Below are positions 1-7,874 of a DNA stretch of 64,000 nt, piece after piece. Below the pieces are notes generated by a model, which was given only the letters and a program-made list of their open reading frames with translations, searched no databases and was not told where the DNA came from. Source of the stretch: Steroidobacteraceae bacterium (GTDB taxonomy: Bacteria; Pseudomonadota; Gammaproteobacteria; Steroidobacterales; Steroidobacteraceae); NCBI GenBank assembly GCA_027531255.1, contig JAPZRU010000010.1:52352-116351 (forward strand), read 5' to 3'. Made by a program: the position numbers and the translations under genes. The first letter of the stretch is position 1. The number at the start of each line of letters is the position of its first letter.

Positions 1-202
1 CGCCCGAGAAGCCGGTGACCGCGATCGGCACCGACTGCGCGTCCTCGGCCGCGGACTTCTTCTGCGCCGTGACCAGCACTTCCTCGAGCACGCCGGCCTG
101 GTCGTCGGCCAGGGCGGGTGCCGCCACGGCCGCGAGGGCCAGGGCGATCGCCGTGCGCAGCGTGCGGCGCGCGAGCGGCGCCTGCAGGTTCTTGAAAGAC
201 AT
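1..202 (-). CDS. TonB-dependent receptor, N-terminal part (cut by window edge)
   Basis: Reading leftwards from the ATG at 202 gives a basic N-terminus, a hydrophobic Ala/Leu signal peptide ending near ALA-DD, and then the segment EEVLVTAQKKSAAEDAQSVP. This is the plug-domain entry of outer-membrane TonB-dependent receptors (VTAxK...VPIAV). Such proteins import scarce substrates across the outer membrane using TonB energy. Only 67 codons are inside the window. Two copies of a shared operator lie upstream (310-327 and 356-373), which suggests co-regulation with the CoA-degradation genes to the right, so the substrate may be the acid they break down. The family is clear; the substrate is inference. 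Confidence 0.85.
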   Translation of the reverse strand, partial: MSFKNLQAPLARRTLRTAIALALAAVAAPALADDQAGVLEEVLVTAQKKSAAEDAQSVPIAVTGFSG

Positions 203-309
203 CCGGGTACTCCGCCGGTTTGGATTGAGTCCGTCGCGTGGCCGCGGGCGGCCAACGCCCGACGATCCACCCCCCTCGACCACGGACCGGAGTTCCGGAC
301 CGCCTGACC

Positions 310-327
310 ATCAACATCTACGTTGAT
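310..327. promoter_or_regulatory. Putative operator, RTCAAC-N6-GTTGAY type, copy 1
   Basis: ATCAAC-ATCTAC-GTTGAT is a perfect 6+6 inverted repeat with a 6-bp spacer, extended to 7 bp on each side by C and G. It lies about 110 bp upstream of the TonB receptor start. Four related 18-bp sites occur in front of neighbouring genes. It is probably bound by a dimeric repressor of the TetR or GntR kind; no regulator gene is visible next to it. Confidence 0.6.
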
Positions 328-355
328 GACATTGATGACACGGCGCCGCGCGTCT

Positions 356-373
356 GTCAACACTGTCATTGAC
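356..373. promoter_or_regulatory. Putative operator, RTCAAC-N6-GTTGAY type, copy 2
   Basis: GTCAAC-ACTGTC-ATTGAC has the same geometry as the site at 310-327, with one mismatch between the half sites. It lies between the end of the CoA-ligase gene and the TonB receptor, so it can only serve the receptor among the genes seen. Confidence 0.55.
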
Positions 374-471
374 GGAAGGAGGTCGCAGCCGACCTGGACG
401 GCCGGCCCGTCCGCCCGGGTGGATCGGGGTGGCCGGTAGCGGTGCGCGCCGCGACGCCCCCGCGAGTCCGC

Positions 472-1995
472 TCAGGCCGGGCCCGTGCCGCGGAGTTCGC
501 GCTTCAGGATCTTGCCCGCCGAGCTCTTCGGCAGCGCGGGCACGAACTCGACGATCGTCGGACACTTGTAGTGCGCGAGACGCTCGCGCGCGAACGCGAC
601 GAGTTCGGCCGCGGTGGGCTGCGCGCCCGGGGCCGGCACGACGACCGCCTTGACGGTCTCGCCCCAGCGCTCGTGCGGCGCGCCGATCACCGCGATCTCG
701 GCGACGCCGGGGTGGCGACCGAGCACGTTCTCCACTTCCGCGGGGAACACGTTCTCGCCGCCGGAGACGATCATGTCCTTGTAGCGGTCGCGGATGTACA
801 CGTAGCCCTCGGCGTCCTGCACGGCGGCGTCGCCGGTGCGCAGCCAGCCGTCGGCGTCGATCGCCGCGGCCGTGTCCTGCGGTCGCCGCCAGTAGCCACG
901 CGTCACCAGCGGCGAACGCACGCGGATCTCGCCGACGGTGCCGGTCGGCACGCGCTCGCCGGTCGCCGGATCGACCAGCGCGAGCTCGACCCACGGCAGC
1001 CGCCGCCCGCACGAGCGCAGCCGCGCGGCGTGCGGCCCGCCCGGGTCGTGTTCGTGCGGCTGCAGCGTGATCACGGTGCCGGCCGTCTCGGTCATGCCGT
1101 ACGCGTGGTTGAAGCCGCAGCCGAACACCTCGAGCGCGCGCCGCAGCAGGGTCTCGGTGATCGGCGACGCGCCGTAGACCAGCCGTTCGAGGCTCTTGAG
1201 CGGCATCGCGTCCACCCCGGGATGGTTCACGAGCGACTGGATGACGGTGGGCACGAAGAACGCATGGGTCACGCGGTGCCGCGCGATCGCGTCGAGCGTG
1301 GGGCCCGGTACGGGCTGCTGCATCAGCACGGTATGGCCGCCCTGGGTCAGCGCCATCAGGCCGTAGCCCAGACCGCCGATGTGGAACAGCGGCATCGCGA
1401 CGAGGTTTACGCTGGCACTGCCGAAGCTCCAGGCCTCGCGCGCCATGCGCTCGGTGTACGCGAGGTTGCGGTGGGAGATCATCACGCCCTTCGCGCGCCC
1501 GGTGGTACCGGACGTGTAGAGGAGCGCGATCACGTCGTCCGGCTGCGAGCGGTGCTGCGGATCGTCGGCGGACGCGCGGTCGCGCCACGCCTCGTAGTCG
1601 TCCTCGAGCGTCAGGCAGGGCACGGCGTGCCCCGTTGGCGTCATCGCGCGCTGCTCGGCGCCCGCGATCACGAGACGCGGCGCCGCGTCCTCGAGGATCT
1701 CCTCGACCTCGCGCGCGGACAGGCGCCAGTTCACCGGCACGAGCACCGCACCGGCCTTCGCGCAGGCAAAGACGAGCTCGTAGAACACGGGCGCGTTGCG
1801 GGCGACGATCACGACGCGGTCGCCGACCCCGACGCCCGCGTCGCGCAGCGCGTTCGCCGCGCGGCTGCTGCGCTCGTCCAGCTCGTGGAACGTCAGCGTG
1901 CGCTCGCCGTAGGTCAGGCACGGCGCGGCCGGCCGTGCGGCCGCGTAGTGGCGGAGCACGTCGGCCAGGTCGAAGCGGTCCGGGTCGAACGCCAT
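472..1995 (-). CDS. AMP-binding acyl-CoA ligase (class I adenylate-forming)
   Basis: 507 residues, the usual length of a medium- or long-chain acyl-CoA ligase. It activates a carboxylic acid as acyl-AMP and transfers it to CoA. The P-loop-like motif YTSGTTGRAKG is at about residues 160-170, AYGMTE follows in the middle, a TGD hinge region comes later, and PKSSAGKILKREL with the catalytic lysine is near the C-terminus. I chose the ATG at 1995 (MAFDPDRF) because the frame upstream of it is not ligase-like. It is last in a leftward set with the acyl-CoA dehydrogenase (56 bp away) and the hydroxyacyl-CoA dehydrogenase, so it probably supplies their substrate. Chain specificity cannot be read from sequence. 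Confidence 0.93.
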   Translation of the reverse strand: MAFDPDRFDLADVLRHYAAARPAAPCLTYGERTLTFHELDERSSRAANALRDAGVGVGDRVVIVARNAPVFYELVFACAKAGAVLVPVNWRLSAREVEEILEDAAPRLVIAGAEQRAMTPTGHAVPCLTLEDDYEAWRDRASADDPQHRSQPDDVIALLYTSGTTGRAKGVMISHRNLAYTERMAREAWSFGSASVNLVAMPLFHIGGLGYGLMALTQGGHTVLMQQPVPGPTLDAIARHRVTHAFFVPTVIQSLVNHPGVDAMPLKSLERLVYGASPITETLLRRALEVFGCGFNHAYGMTETAGTVITLQPHEHDPGGPHAARLRSCGRRLPWVELALVDPATGERVPTGTVGEIRVRSPLVTRGYWRRPQDTAAAIDADGWLRTGDAAVQDAEGYVYIRDRYKDMIVSGGENVFPAEVENVLGRHPGVAEIAVIGAPHERWGETVKAVVVPAPGAQPTAAELVAFARERLAHYKCPTIVEFVPALPKSSAGKILKRELRGTGPA

Positions 1996-2051
1996 CGGGG
2001 ACTCCAGGTGCGCGGCGTGCGTCCGCCGTCGGCCGGCCGGCGGCGCCCCGC

Positions 2052-3230
2052 TCAGTAGCTCTTCGGCAGCCCGAGGCTGTGCATCGCGACGTGGTTCAGG
2101 ATCATCTCGCGGCTGACGGGGGCCGTGCGGTGCAGCCGCGCGATGAACCACAGGTCCGCGAGGCCGTACTCGTTCGAGAGGCCGTTGCCGCCGTGCACGT
2201 GGATCGCCTGGTCCAGCGCCTTCAGCGACGACTCCGCCGCCAGGAACTTCGCCATGTTGGCCGCCTCCGCCGCGTCCCCGCCCTCATCGTAGAGCTGCGC
2301 GGCCCGCGCCGTCATCAGCCGCGCCGCCTGCACGCCGACGAAGGCCTCGGCGAGCGGGTGGGCGACGCCCTGGTGCGCGCCGATCGGCACGCTCCACACC
2401 TTGCGCGTGGTCACGTAGTCGGCGGCGCGGGCGAGCGCGTAGCGCGAGATGCCGTTGTTGATCGCGGCCGCGGCCACGCGTTCCGGGTTCAGCCCGGAGA
2501 AGACGTGCTTCAGGCCCTGGCCGCGCTGGCCGATCAGCTGGTGCTCCTCGAGGCGCACGCCGTCGAAGAAGGTCGTGAACTGCTTCTCCGGCGAGCGCAG
2601 CGCGGCGTCGATCGGCTGGAACGACAGGCCCGGCGAGTCCGTCGGCACGACGAACAGCGACAGCGGCGCGCGGCCGCGCGCGTCCGGCTCGCCGTCGCGG
2701 GCGACGACCAGCACCGCGTCGGAGCAGTCGATGTCGGAGGTCCAGTACTTCGTGCCCGTGAGCGTCCAGCCCGAGCCGTCGCGCTTCGCGGACGTGGTGA
2801 TCCGGTGCGTGTTGGAGCCCGCGTCCGGCTCGGTGATGGCGAAACACATCTTGCGCCGGCCGCCGGCGAGCGCCGGCAGCCACTCGCGCTTCTGCGCCTC
2901 GGTGCCGTGCGCCGCGAGGATCGGCGCGGTGATCGAGGAGATCACCAGCGCGAGCATCGGACAGCCCTGCGCGGCGGTTTCCTCGATCACGATGTTGAGG
3001 TCGGCGATGCCGCCGCCGCTGCCGCCGTACTCCTCGGGCATGTGGGCGCCGAGAAAGCCCGCCTCGGCGAGCGCCGCCCACAGCTCGTCCGGCTGCCCGC
3101 CGCTCGCGACCTTCTGCTGGAAGTACTTGCGCCCGAAGCCGCCGGCGAGGCGCGCGACGCTCTCGCGCAGCGCGGCGTGGTGCTCGGCGGTGTCGACGAG
3201 CGCGTTCGCGAACATGGGCTGGGAGATCAT
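2052..3230 (-). CDS. Acyl-CoA dehydrogenase family protein
   Basis: 392 residues with the full three-domain acyl-CoA dehydrogenase layout: helical N-domain (PEEYGGSGGG near 75), the beta-domain FAITEPDAGSNT motif near 145-156, and a C-terminal helical domain with HVHGGNGLSNEYGL. It is a cytoplasmic FAD enzyme that desaturates an acyl-CoA. The usual YEGT motif carrying the catalytic glutamate is replaced by TAPVSREM near the C-terminus, so this belongs to a divergent subgroup and its base must be placed differently. Its first 4 bases overlap the end of the hydroxyacyl-CoA dehydrogenase gene (ATGA), which indicates translational coupling. Starting at codon 6 (MFANALVD) is an alternative. Confidence 0.93.
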   Translation of the reverse strand: MISQPMFANALVDTAEHHAALRESVARLAGGFGRKYFQQKVASGGQPDELWAALAEAGFLGAHMPEEYGGSGGGIADLNIVIEETAAQGCPMLALVISSITAPILAAHGTEAQKREWLPALAGGRRKMCFAITEPDAGSNTHRITTSAKRDGSGWTLTGTKYWTSDIDCSDAVLVVARDGEPDARGRAPLSLFVVPTDSPGLSFQPIDAALRSPEKQFTTFFDGVRLEEHQLIGQRGQGLKHVFSGLNPERVAAAAINNGISRYALARAADYVTTRKVWSVPIGAHQGVAHPLAEAFVGVQAARLMTARAAQLYDEGGDAAEAANMAKFLAAESSLKALDQAIHVHGGNGLSNEYGLADLWFIARLHRTAPVSREMILNHVAMHSLGLPKSY

Positions 3231-4081
3231 GCGTTGCCCTCGGGCCAGGCGTAGAAGCCCCGGCCGCTCTTGCGGCCGAGCTCCCCGCGCGCCACCTTCT
3301 CGATCAGGATGCGGGGCGGCGCGTAGCGCTCGCCGTAGACCTTCTCCAGCACGCGGGCGATGTCGAGCCGCACGTCGAGGCCGACCATGTCGCTCAGCTT
3401 AAGCGGCCCGACCGGGTGCCGGAAGGCGAGCAGCGACGCGCGGTCGATGTCCTCGACGCTCGCGACGCCGTCCTCGAGCATGCGCATCGCCTCGAGGCTC
3501 GAGATCAGGTCGAGCCGGCTGGTCGCGAAGCCGGGCACGTTGCCTACCACGATCGACTGCTTGTCGATGCGGGTGGCGAACGTGCGCGCGGCCTCGACGG
3601 CCGCGTCGGAGGTCGCGGCGCCGCGCACGATCTCGAGGAACTTGAAGGACCAGACCGGCTGGAAGAAGTGCGTGCCGAGGAAGCGGGTCGGGTCCGGCAG
3701 CGCCCGCGCGAGTTCGTCGATCGACATCGCGCTCGTGTTCGTGCCGATCAGCGCCGGCTCGAGCGCGGCGATCTCGGCGAGCACGCGGTGCTTGAGCTCG
3801 AGGCGCTCGGAAACCGTTTCGATGGCGAGAGCGGGGTGCGCGGGCGCGTCGGCGACGCGCGCGACCCGCCGCAGCCGCGCGAGCGCGGCGGCCGCGCCGG
3901 CCTCGTCCTGCTTGCCGCGACGGACGCCGTCCTGCGCCGCGGCCGCGCAGTCGCGCGCGAGCACCGCCGCCCGCGCGTCGTCGGGCTCGACCACCGTGAC
4001 CGCGTAGCCGGCCTGCGCGCAGACGTACGCGATGCCGGTGCCCATGGTTCCACCGCCGATCACGGCGACTTGCTGCGTCAT
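3227..4081 (-). CDS. 3-hydroxyacyl-CoA dehydrogenase family protein
   Basis: 284 residues, the length of single-domain 3-hydroxybutyryl/3-hydroxyacyl-CoA dehydrogenases. It oxidises a 3-hydroxyacyl-CoA with NAD. The Rossmann motif VIGGGTMGTGIA is at residues 6-17, the TNTSAMSIDEL segment follows, then the catalytic histidine in GTHFFQPVWSFKFLE with its glutamate. The asparagine of the usual PGF(I/V)(V/T)NRL motif is serine here (PGFATSRL), a change that marks a subfamily. It is first in the operon with the acyl-CoA dehydrogenase and the CoA ligase. Two operator-like repeats (4155-4172 and 4211-4228) lie upstream. Confidence 0.93.
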   Translation of the reverse strand: MTQQVAVIGGGTMGTGIAYVCAQAGYAVTVVEPDDARAAVLARDCAAAAQDGVRRGKQDEAGAAAALARLRRVARVADAPAHPALAIETVSERLELKHRVLAEIAALEPALIGTNTSAMSIDELARALPDPTRFLGTHFFQPVWSFKFLEIVRGAATSDAAVEAARTFATRIDKQSIVVGNVPGFATSRLDLISSLEAMRMLEDGVASVEDIDRASLLAFRHPVGPLKLSDMVGLDVRLDIARVLEKVYGERYAPPRILIEKVARGELGRKSGRGFYAWPEGNA

Positions 4082-4154
4082 GCGGATGCCTGCGGGTTCC
4101 GGTGGCTGCGCGAGCCCGGGATCGGCAGGAAGCGGCCGGGGGCGGGCTCAGTTC

Positions 4155-4172
4155 GTCTACGATGGTGTTGAT
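4155..4172. promoter_or_regulatory. Putative operator, RTCAAC-N6-GTTGAY type, copy 3
   Basis: GTCTAC-GATGGT-GTTGAT lies 74 bp upstream of the hydroxyacyl-CoA dehydrogenase start. It is one mismatch per side from the GTCAAC/GTTGAC consensus, and its spacer nearly matches that of the site at 5272-5289. Confidence 0.45.
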
Positions 4173-4210
4173 CGACGCGTGACTGTAGCGAGGCGGGCGC
4201 CCGGGTGTCA

Positions 4211-4228
4211 ATAAACACCGGTGTTGAC
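4211..4228. promoter_or_regulatory. Putative operator, RTCAAC-N6-GTTGAY type, copy 4
   Basis: ATAAAC-ACCGGT-GTTGAC has a perfect right half and a degenerate left half, centred on the palindrome AACACCGGTGTT. With copy 3 it gives a two-site arrangement in front of the hydroxyacyl-CoA dehydrogenase operon, matching the pair in front of the TonB receptor. Confidence 0.45.
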
Positions 4229-4312
4229 GGATGCGGGGCCGACCGGCGCAGGGCGTCGCGCGGATGCGGGTCGCACCGGCGGCGTTCCGCCGCACCGCGC
4301 GCCCGGCGCGCG

Positions 4313-5219
4313 TCAGCGGCCGGGCGGCCGGAAGTAGTCCGGCCGGCCGCCGGGCCAGTCCTCGCCCCACTGCTGGCGGCCGCCGTCCACGGCCAGCACC
4401 TCGCCGGTGACGAAGGACCCGGTCTGGGGCGAGGCGAGGTAGGCGACGGCCTGTGCGACGTCGAGCGCGGTTCCGAAGCGCTTCAGCGGCGTGGAGTCGC
4501 GCAGCGCCTCGGCGGCGGCGCGCGGGTAGACGTTCAGACCGTCGGTTGCGATCGGGCCGGGTGCCACGCAGTTCACGCGGATGCCGAGCGGCGCCCACTC
4601 GACGGCGACGGTGCGGCTCAGGTGCACGACGCCGGCACGGGCGGCGCAGGTGTGGGCGAGCTGCGGGATGCCGCGGTTCATGACCGCGACGATGTTGACG
4701 ATCGAGCCGGGTCGGCCGCGGTCGCGCCACTGCCGCGCGGCGGCCTGCATCATGTACCAGGTGCCGCTCAGGTTCGTGTCGATGACGGCGTTCCAGCCCT
4801 TCGGCGAGAAGTCGATCGCGGCCTGCGGGTACTGCCCGCCGCCGTTGTTGACGAGGTGATCGAGCGCACCGAAGCAGTCCCAGGTCTCGGCGACGAGCTG
4901 CGCCACCTGCTCGGGGTCGCGGATCGTCATCGCGCGGCAGGCAACGTCGCGGCCGAGGCGCTCGCGGATGCCCGCGGCGGTCTCCTCGAGCTTCTCCGCG
5001 CGGCGCCCGCAGACCATCACGTTCGCGCCGAGGCGCGTGAAGCAGTAGGCCATCGCGCGGCCGATTCCGCTGCCGCCCCCCCGAGACCAGGAAGGTCCGG
5101 CCCGCGAACAGATCGGGCTGGAACGCGAGCGGCAGCGTTGCGAGTTCCTCGTCCGTGTGGCCCCACGAGGCGGGCGCGTCGGTCGCTGGTCGGGAGGCTT
5201 CGGCGGCTGCGAGCGTCAT
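4313..5219 (-). pseudogene. SDR-family oxidoreductase with a frameshift in a G7 tract
   Basis: The N-terminal piece (from the ATG at 5219, MTLAAAEASRP...) runs to FLVSGG and then leaves frame. The remainder, from GSGIGRAMAYC onwards, continues in another frame to the stop at 4313. Removing one base from the run of seven C at 5076-5082 (G on the coding strand) restores the SDR glycine motif SGGGSGIG and about 301 residues. The catalytic YxxxK is replaced by TCAAR, and the following AVEWAPLGIRVNCVAPGPI resembles 2,4-dienoyl-CoA-reductase-type SDRs, which also lack that tyrosine. It is controlled with the CoA genes through the operator at 5272. A sequencing error in the homopolymer is possible. 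Confidence 0.8.
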
Positions 5220-5271
5220 CGGTGGATTCCGGCGTCGGGAAGAGTCAGCTTTCCAGAGCGCGTCGACGTTT

Positions 5272-5289
5272 GTCAACGATGGCGTTGAC
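5272..5289. promoter_or_regulatory. Putative operator, RTCAAC-N6-GTTGAY type, copy 5 (best)
   Basis: GTCAAC-GATGGC-GTTGAC is a perfect inverted repeat (7+7 with a 4-bp centre), 53 bp upstream of the SDR start and 106 bp upstream of the divergent lipoprotein gene. It is the cleanest example of the shared motif. Confidence 0.65.
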
Positions 5290-5394
5290 TCCGCGGCACC
5301 GGTTCGCGGCGGCTGCGAACGCGGGCTGCCGGGACGCCGGGAGATCGGGCATGATCGGTCCCACCCCGGTAGTCACGGCGGATGATCCGCGCAC

Positions 5395-6984
5395 ATGCTC
5401 GATGCGCTCGCAGGAAGAACCCTCACCGCGCTGATCGCGGTTCTCGCCCTCGGGCTCGGCGGCTGCGCTCCGCTCGAGGAACTGCCCGAGGAACCCGAGC
5501 CGGTCTACGTGCCGCCGGAAGCGGTGGCGGAGGCTGAGCGCGATCCCTCGGCACCGCCCGTCGTCGAGGAGCAGCCGAGCGCGGAAACGCCGCCGCCCGG
5601 TACCGTCGAGAAAGCCCCGGAGCCGAGCGTGACGGAGCCGCCGGCAGCGCCGCCGCCCGCGACTCCGCCAGCGGGGACTCCGCCCTCGGTGCCGCCACCG
5701 CCGGCGGGCTCCGCTCCGCCGGACAGCCTGGGGGACGTCGTCGTGAAGGCGAAACCGCGCGGTCGTCACGAGGAGATCCGCGACCTCGTCGCGGAGGCGC
5801 AGGCACTGCTGAAGAACGTCGAGCTGAGTTACGTGTTCACCGGCCGCGGGCGGCGCGAAGCGCTCCGCGGCCGGCCGGTCGCGTTCGCGCTCTGGAGCGA
5901 GTCGAAGAAGCAGTGGACGATCGCGCACGTCGAGATCCCGCGCCCGCCCGTGCGCTGGAAACCCGGCGGCCGGCCGTTGCCGATCCGGGTCGTGAAGCCG
6001 GCGGGCATCACCGCGCGACACGTGCGCGGCACGGGCGCCGAGCGGCTGATGGTCTCGTTCGCGAAGGGCGGCGAGCCGCTCCGTGTATACGGCCGCAAGT
6101 TCCCGGTGTTCGACAACGCGCACGTCGCCCGCAAGCGCTGGCGCGCGGCGGTCGCGGGCGCGAGGCCGATCGTCTACCTGCCGTTCACCGAGGACACGCT
6201 CGATCCGCGCTTCGTCGACACCGGCCGCGAGTTCCTGCTGTCGACCGCGCGACGGGCGATCGACGAGCTGCGCGCCGCCGGGGCGCCGTCGCGCGCGTTC
6301 CCGGGGCGCCTGCTCGCGGACGTGGTGCCCGCCGAGCTGATCGCGGCGCTCGCGGTCATCGAGCAGACCGACGACGCGGAGTACCTGCGCAGGCGCGCGG
6401 GCGCGTTCGACGACGTGCTGAGCCAGTACGGGCTCAAGCGCGAGGACGCGTTCCGCTACAGCGTGTCGCGGGCGCGCGCGATGGGCGCGATGCAGTTCAC
6501 GAACCGCCGCGGCAACGGCACTTATTCGCTGGTGGTGCGGATGTGCCCGGCCGCGAAGCTGGACCCCGTGTTCGAGCGCGGCGCGACCGACATCTACAAC
6601 TCGATGAAGGCGGCGATCTGCCTCTTCGACATCGAGCTGTGGCAGATGCGGCCGGAGATCCGCAACGCCTACTGGGACAACCAGCGCGTGCTCGGCATCT
6701 TCCCGGTGGCCGCGTACAACGGCGGGCCGCGCAACGTCGCGCGCCTCAACCGCGTGATCCAGCAGATGCGCCTGCGGCTCGATGACCTGCGGCCGCCGGG
6801 CGTGCTGCCGCCCGACGCTACCGTGAGCTGCCCGTGCCTGTGGGCGGAGGACGGCGACGAGGTCCGACCGGTGAGCATCCCGCGGTACAACAACGAGAAC
6901 CGGTGGTACGTGCAGAAGTACCAGACGGTGATGGGGCTGCTCGAGCAGGGCGGCGGGGCGGGCCCGGCCGAGGTGGCGCGTTAG
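5395..6984 (+). CDS. Lipoprotein with lytic-transglycosylase (SLT)-like domain
   Basis: 529 residues. The N-terminus is a lipoprotein signal with lipobox LGGC (cysteine near residue 24), followed by about 90 residues rich in Pro/Glu/Ala that look like a disordered linker. The C-terminal part carries SLT-like landmarks: ELIAALAVIEQTDD (catalytic-Glu position), ARAMGAMQFTN, and VAAYNGGPRNVARLN. These are the lysozyme-fold motifs of murein transglycosylases that cut peptidoglycan glycan strands. A middle domain (about 120-300) is not one I recognise. The protein is probably anchored in the outer membrane facing the periplasm. It is transcribed away from the SDR gene. Confidence 0.8.
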   Translation: MLDALAGRTLTALIAVLALGLGGCAPLEELPEEPEPVYVPPEAVAEAERDPSAPPVVEEQPSAETPPPGTVEKAPEPSVTEPPAAPPPATPPAGTPPSVPPPPAGSAPPDSLGDVVVKAKPRGRHEEIRDLVAEAQALLKNVELSYVFTGRGRREALRGRPVAFALWSESKKQWTIAHVEIPRPPVRWKPGGRPLPIRVVKPAGITARHVRGTGAERLMVSFAKGGEPLRVYGRKFPVFDNAHVARKRWRAAVAGARPIVYLPFTEDTLDPRFVDTGREFLLSTARRAIDELRAAGAPSRAFPGRLLADVVPAELIAALAVIEQTDDAEYLRRRAGAFDDVLSQYGLKREDAFRYSVSRARAMGAMQFTNRRGNGTYSLVVRMCPAAKLDPVFERGATDIYNSMKAAICLFDIELWQMRPEIRNAYWDNQRVLGIFPVAAYNGGPRNVARLNRVIQQMRLRLDDLRPPGVLPPDATVSCPCLWAEDGDEVRPVSIPRYNNENRWYVQKYQTVMGLLEQGGGAGPAEVAR

Positions 6985-7056
6985 CGGCGCGGGCGACGGC
7001 GCGCCGGGGCCCGCACCGCCGCACGGGTGGCGGCTCGCGGCGACCGCGCGGAGTTC

Positions 7057-7521
7057 CTAGGGATCGACCGGCTGCAATCCCACGTGCGCCGCCGCCGCGC
7101 GCATCCGTGCGTCGAAGGTGACCACGTGGGTCGCCGAACCCAGCAGCGCGGCCGCAAGATGCAGCGCGTCGAGCGTGCGCAACGGCACGGCGTCGAGTTG
7201 GAACAGCAGGCGCTCCGCTTCGCGGTGCACGACGGGACTCAGGTCCAGGCGATGAAAGACGCCGGAGCTCGCATCGGCGAGGAGCGCATCGCGGATCTCG
7301 ACGGCCTGGCCGGCGGAGAGCATCCCCTCGCGCCGACGGCGCGCGACGGCCGACAGGACTTCGGTGACCGCGAGCTCCGAGATCATCAGGTCCCGGCGAC
7401 CCCGCAGCCACGCATCGAGCGCGTCGCTCTCGGGTTCCGGAACGTAGAGCTTCGCGAGCGCGCTGGAGTCGAGGTAGACGCCGGCATCGGCCGCGATCCC
7501 GGCCTGTGCCCCTTCAACCAC
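7057..7521 (-). CDS. PIN-domain toxin (VapC-like)
   Basis: 154 residues. YLDSSALAKLYVPEPES near the N-terminus gives the first PIN acidic residue and the VxE segment. SELAVTEVLSA supplies the conserved glutamate, and RTLDALHLAAAL and VVTFDARM supply the later aspartates. PIN toxins are Mg-dependent ribonucleases, usually cutting tRNA or rRNA. It starts within the last 8 bp of the antitoxin gene (7514-7521), the normal order and coupling of vapBC operons. Target unknown. Confidence 0.9.
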   Translation of the reverse strand: MVEGAQAGIAADAGVYLDSSALAKLYVPEPESDALDAWLRGRRDLMISELAVTEVLSAVARRRREGMLSAGQAVEIRDALLADASSGVFHRLDLSPVVHREAERLLFQLDAVPLRTLDALHLAAALLGSATHVVTFDARMRAAAAHVGLQPVDP

Positions 7522-7750
7522 GTTCCGTCCGCTCGTCGATGACCGCCGCGGCGAGCGAGGCCGCGAGCACCGGCATCCGGCGCCGGAACGCGGCGCGCCC
7601 CGCGTAAGGCTTCGCGGGTTCGCGCCGGGGCGGCACGAGCCGCGCCACGGGCCGACCGCGGTCCGTGATCGTCACCTCGTGACCCTTGCGCACCTCGGCG
7701 ATCAGCGCCGTGAGGTTCTGCCGTGCTTCGCGAATGCCGGCCTGCTTCAT
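7514..7750 (-). CDS. Antitoxin, Phd/YefM family
   Basis: 78 residues. The start MKQAGIREARQNLTALIAEVRKG followed by VTITDRGRPVARLVP is the DNA-binding Phd/YefM fold, and the C-terminal third should wrap the PIN toxin encoded next. It would repress its own operon through the 18-bp palindrome just upstream (7759-7776). Confidence 0.9.
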   Translation of the reverse strand: MKQAGIREARQNLTALIAEVRKGHEVTITDRGRPVARLVPPRREPAKPYAGRAAFRRRMPVLAASLAAAVIDERTERG

Positions 7751-7758
7751 GCCGGCAT

Positions 7759-7776
7759 TGTGCTACTTGTAGCACA
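7759..7776. promoter_or_regulatory. Palindromic operator of the toxin-antitoxin operon
   Basis: TGTGCTAC-TT-GTAGCACA is a perfect 8+8 inverted repeat beginning 9 bp upstream of the antitoxin start codon. Its position suits autoregulation by the antitoxin or the toxin-antitoxin complex. Confidence 0.7.
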
Positions 7777-7874
7777 TGCTGGCAACCCCGCCGGATGCCG
7801 CGCCCGACGAGCTCCGTGCGGGTGCCGGCGTCGCGAGCGCGCTGGCGAGCCGCAGCGTCGCCGCGGTCGCCGCC

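Noticed and set aside
311..1921. Alternative minus-strand frame over the CoA ligase
   Set aside because: The translation is Arg-rich without motifs; the ligase in 472-1995 explains the same DNA.
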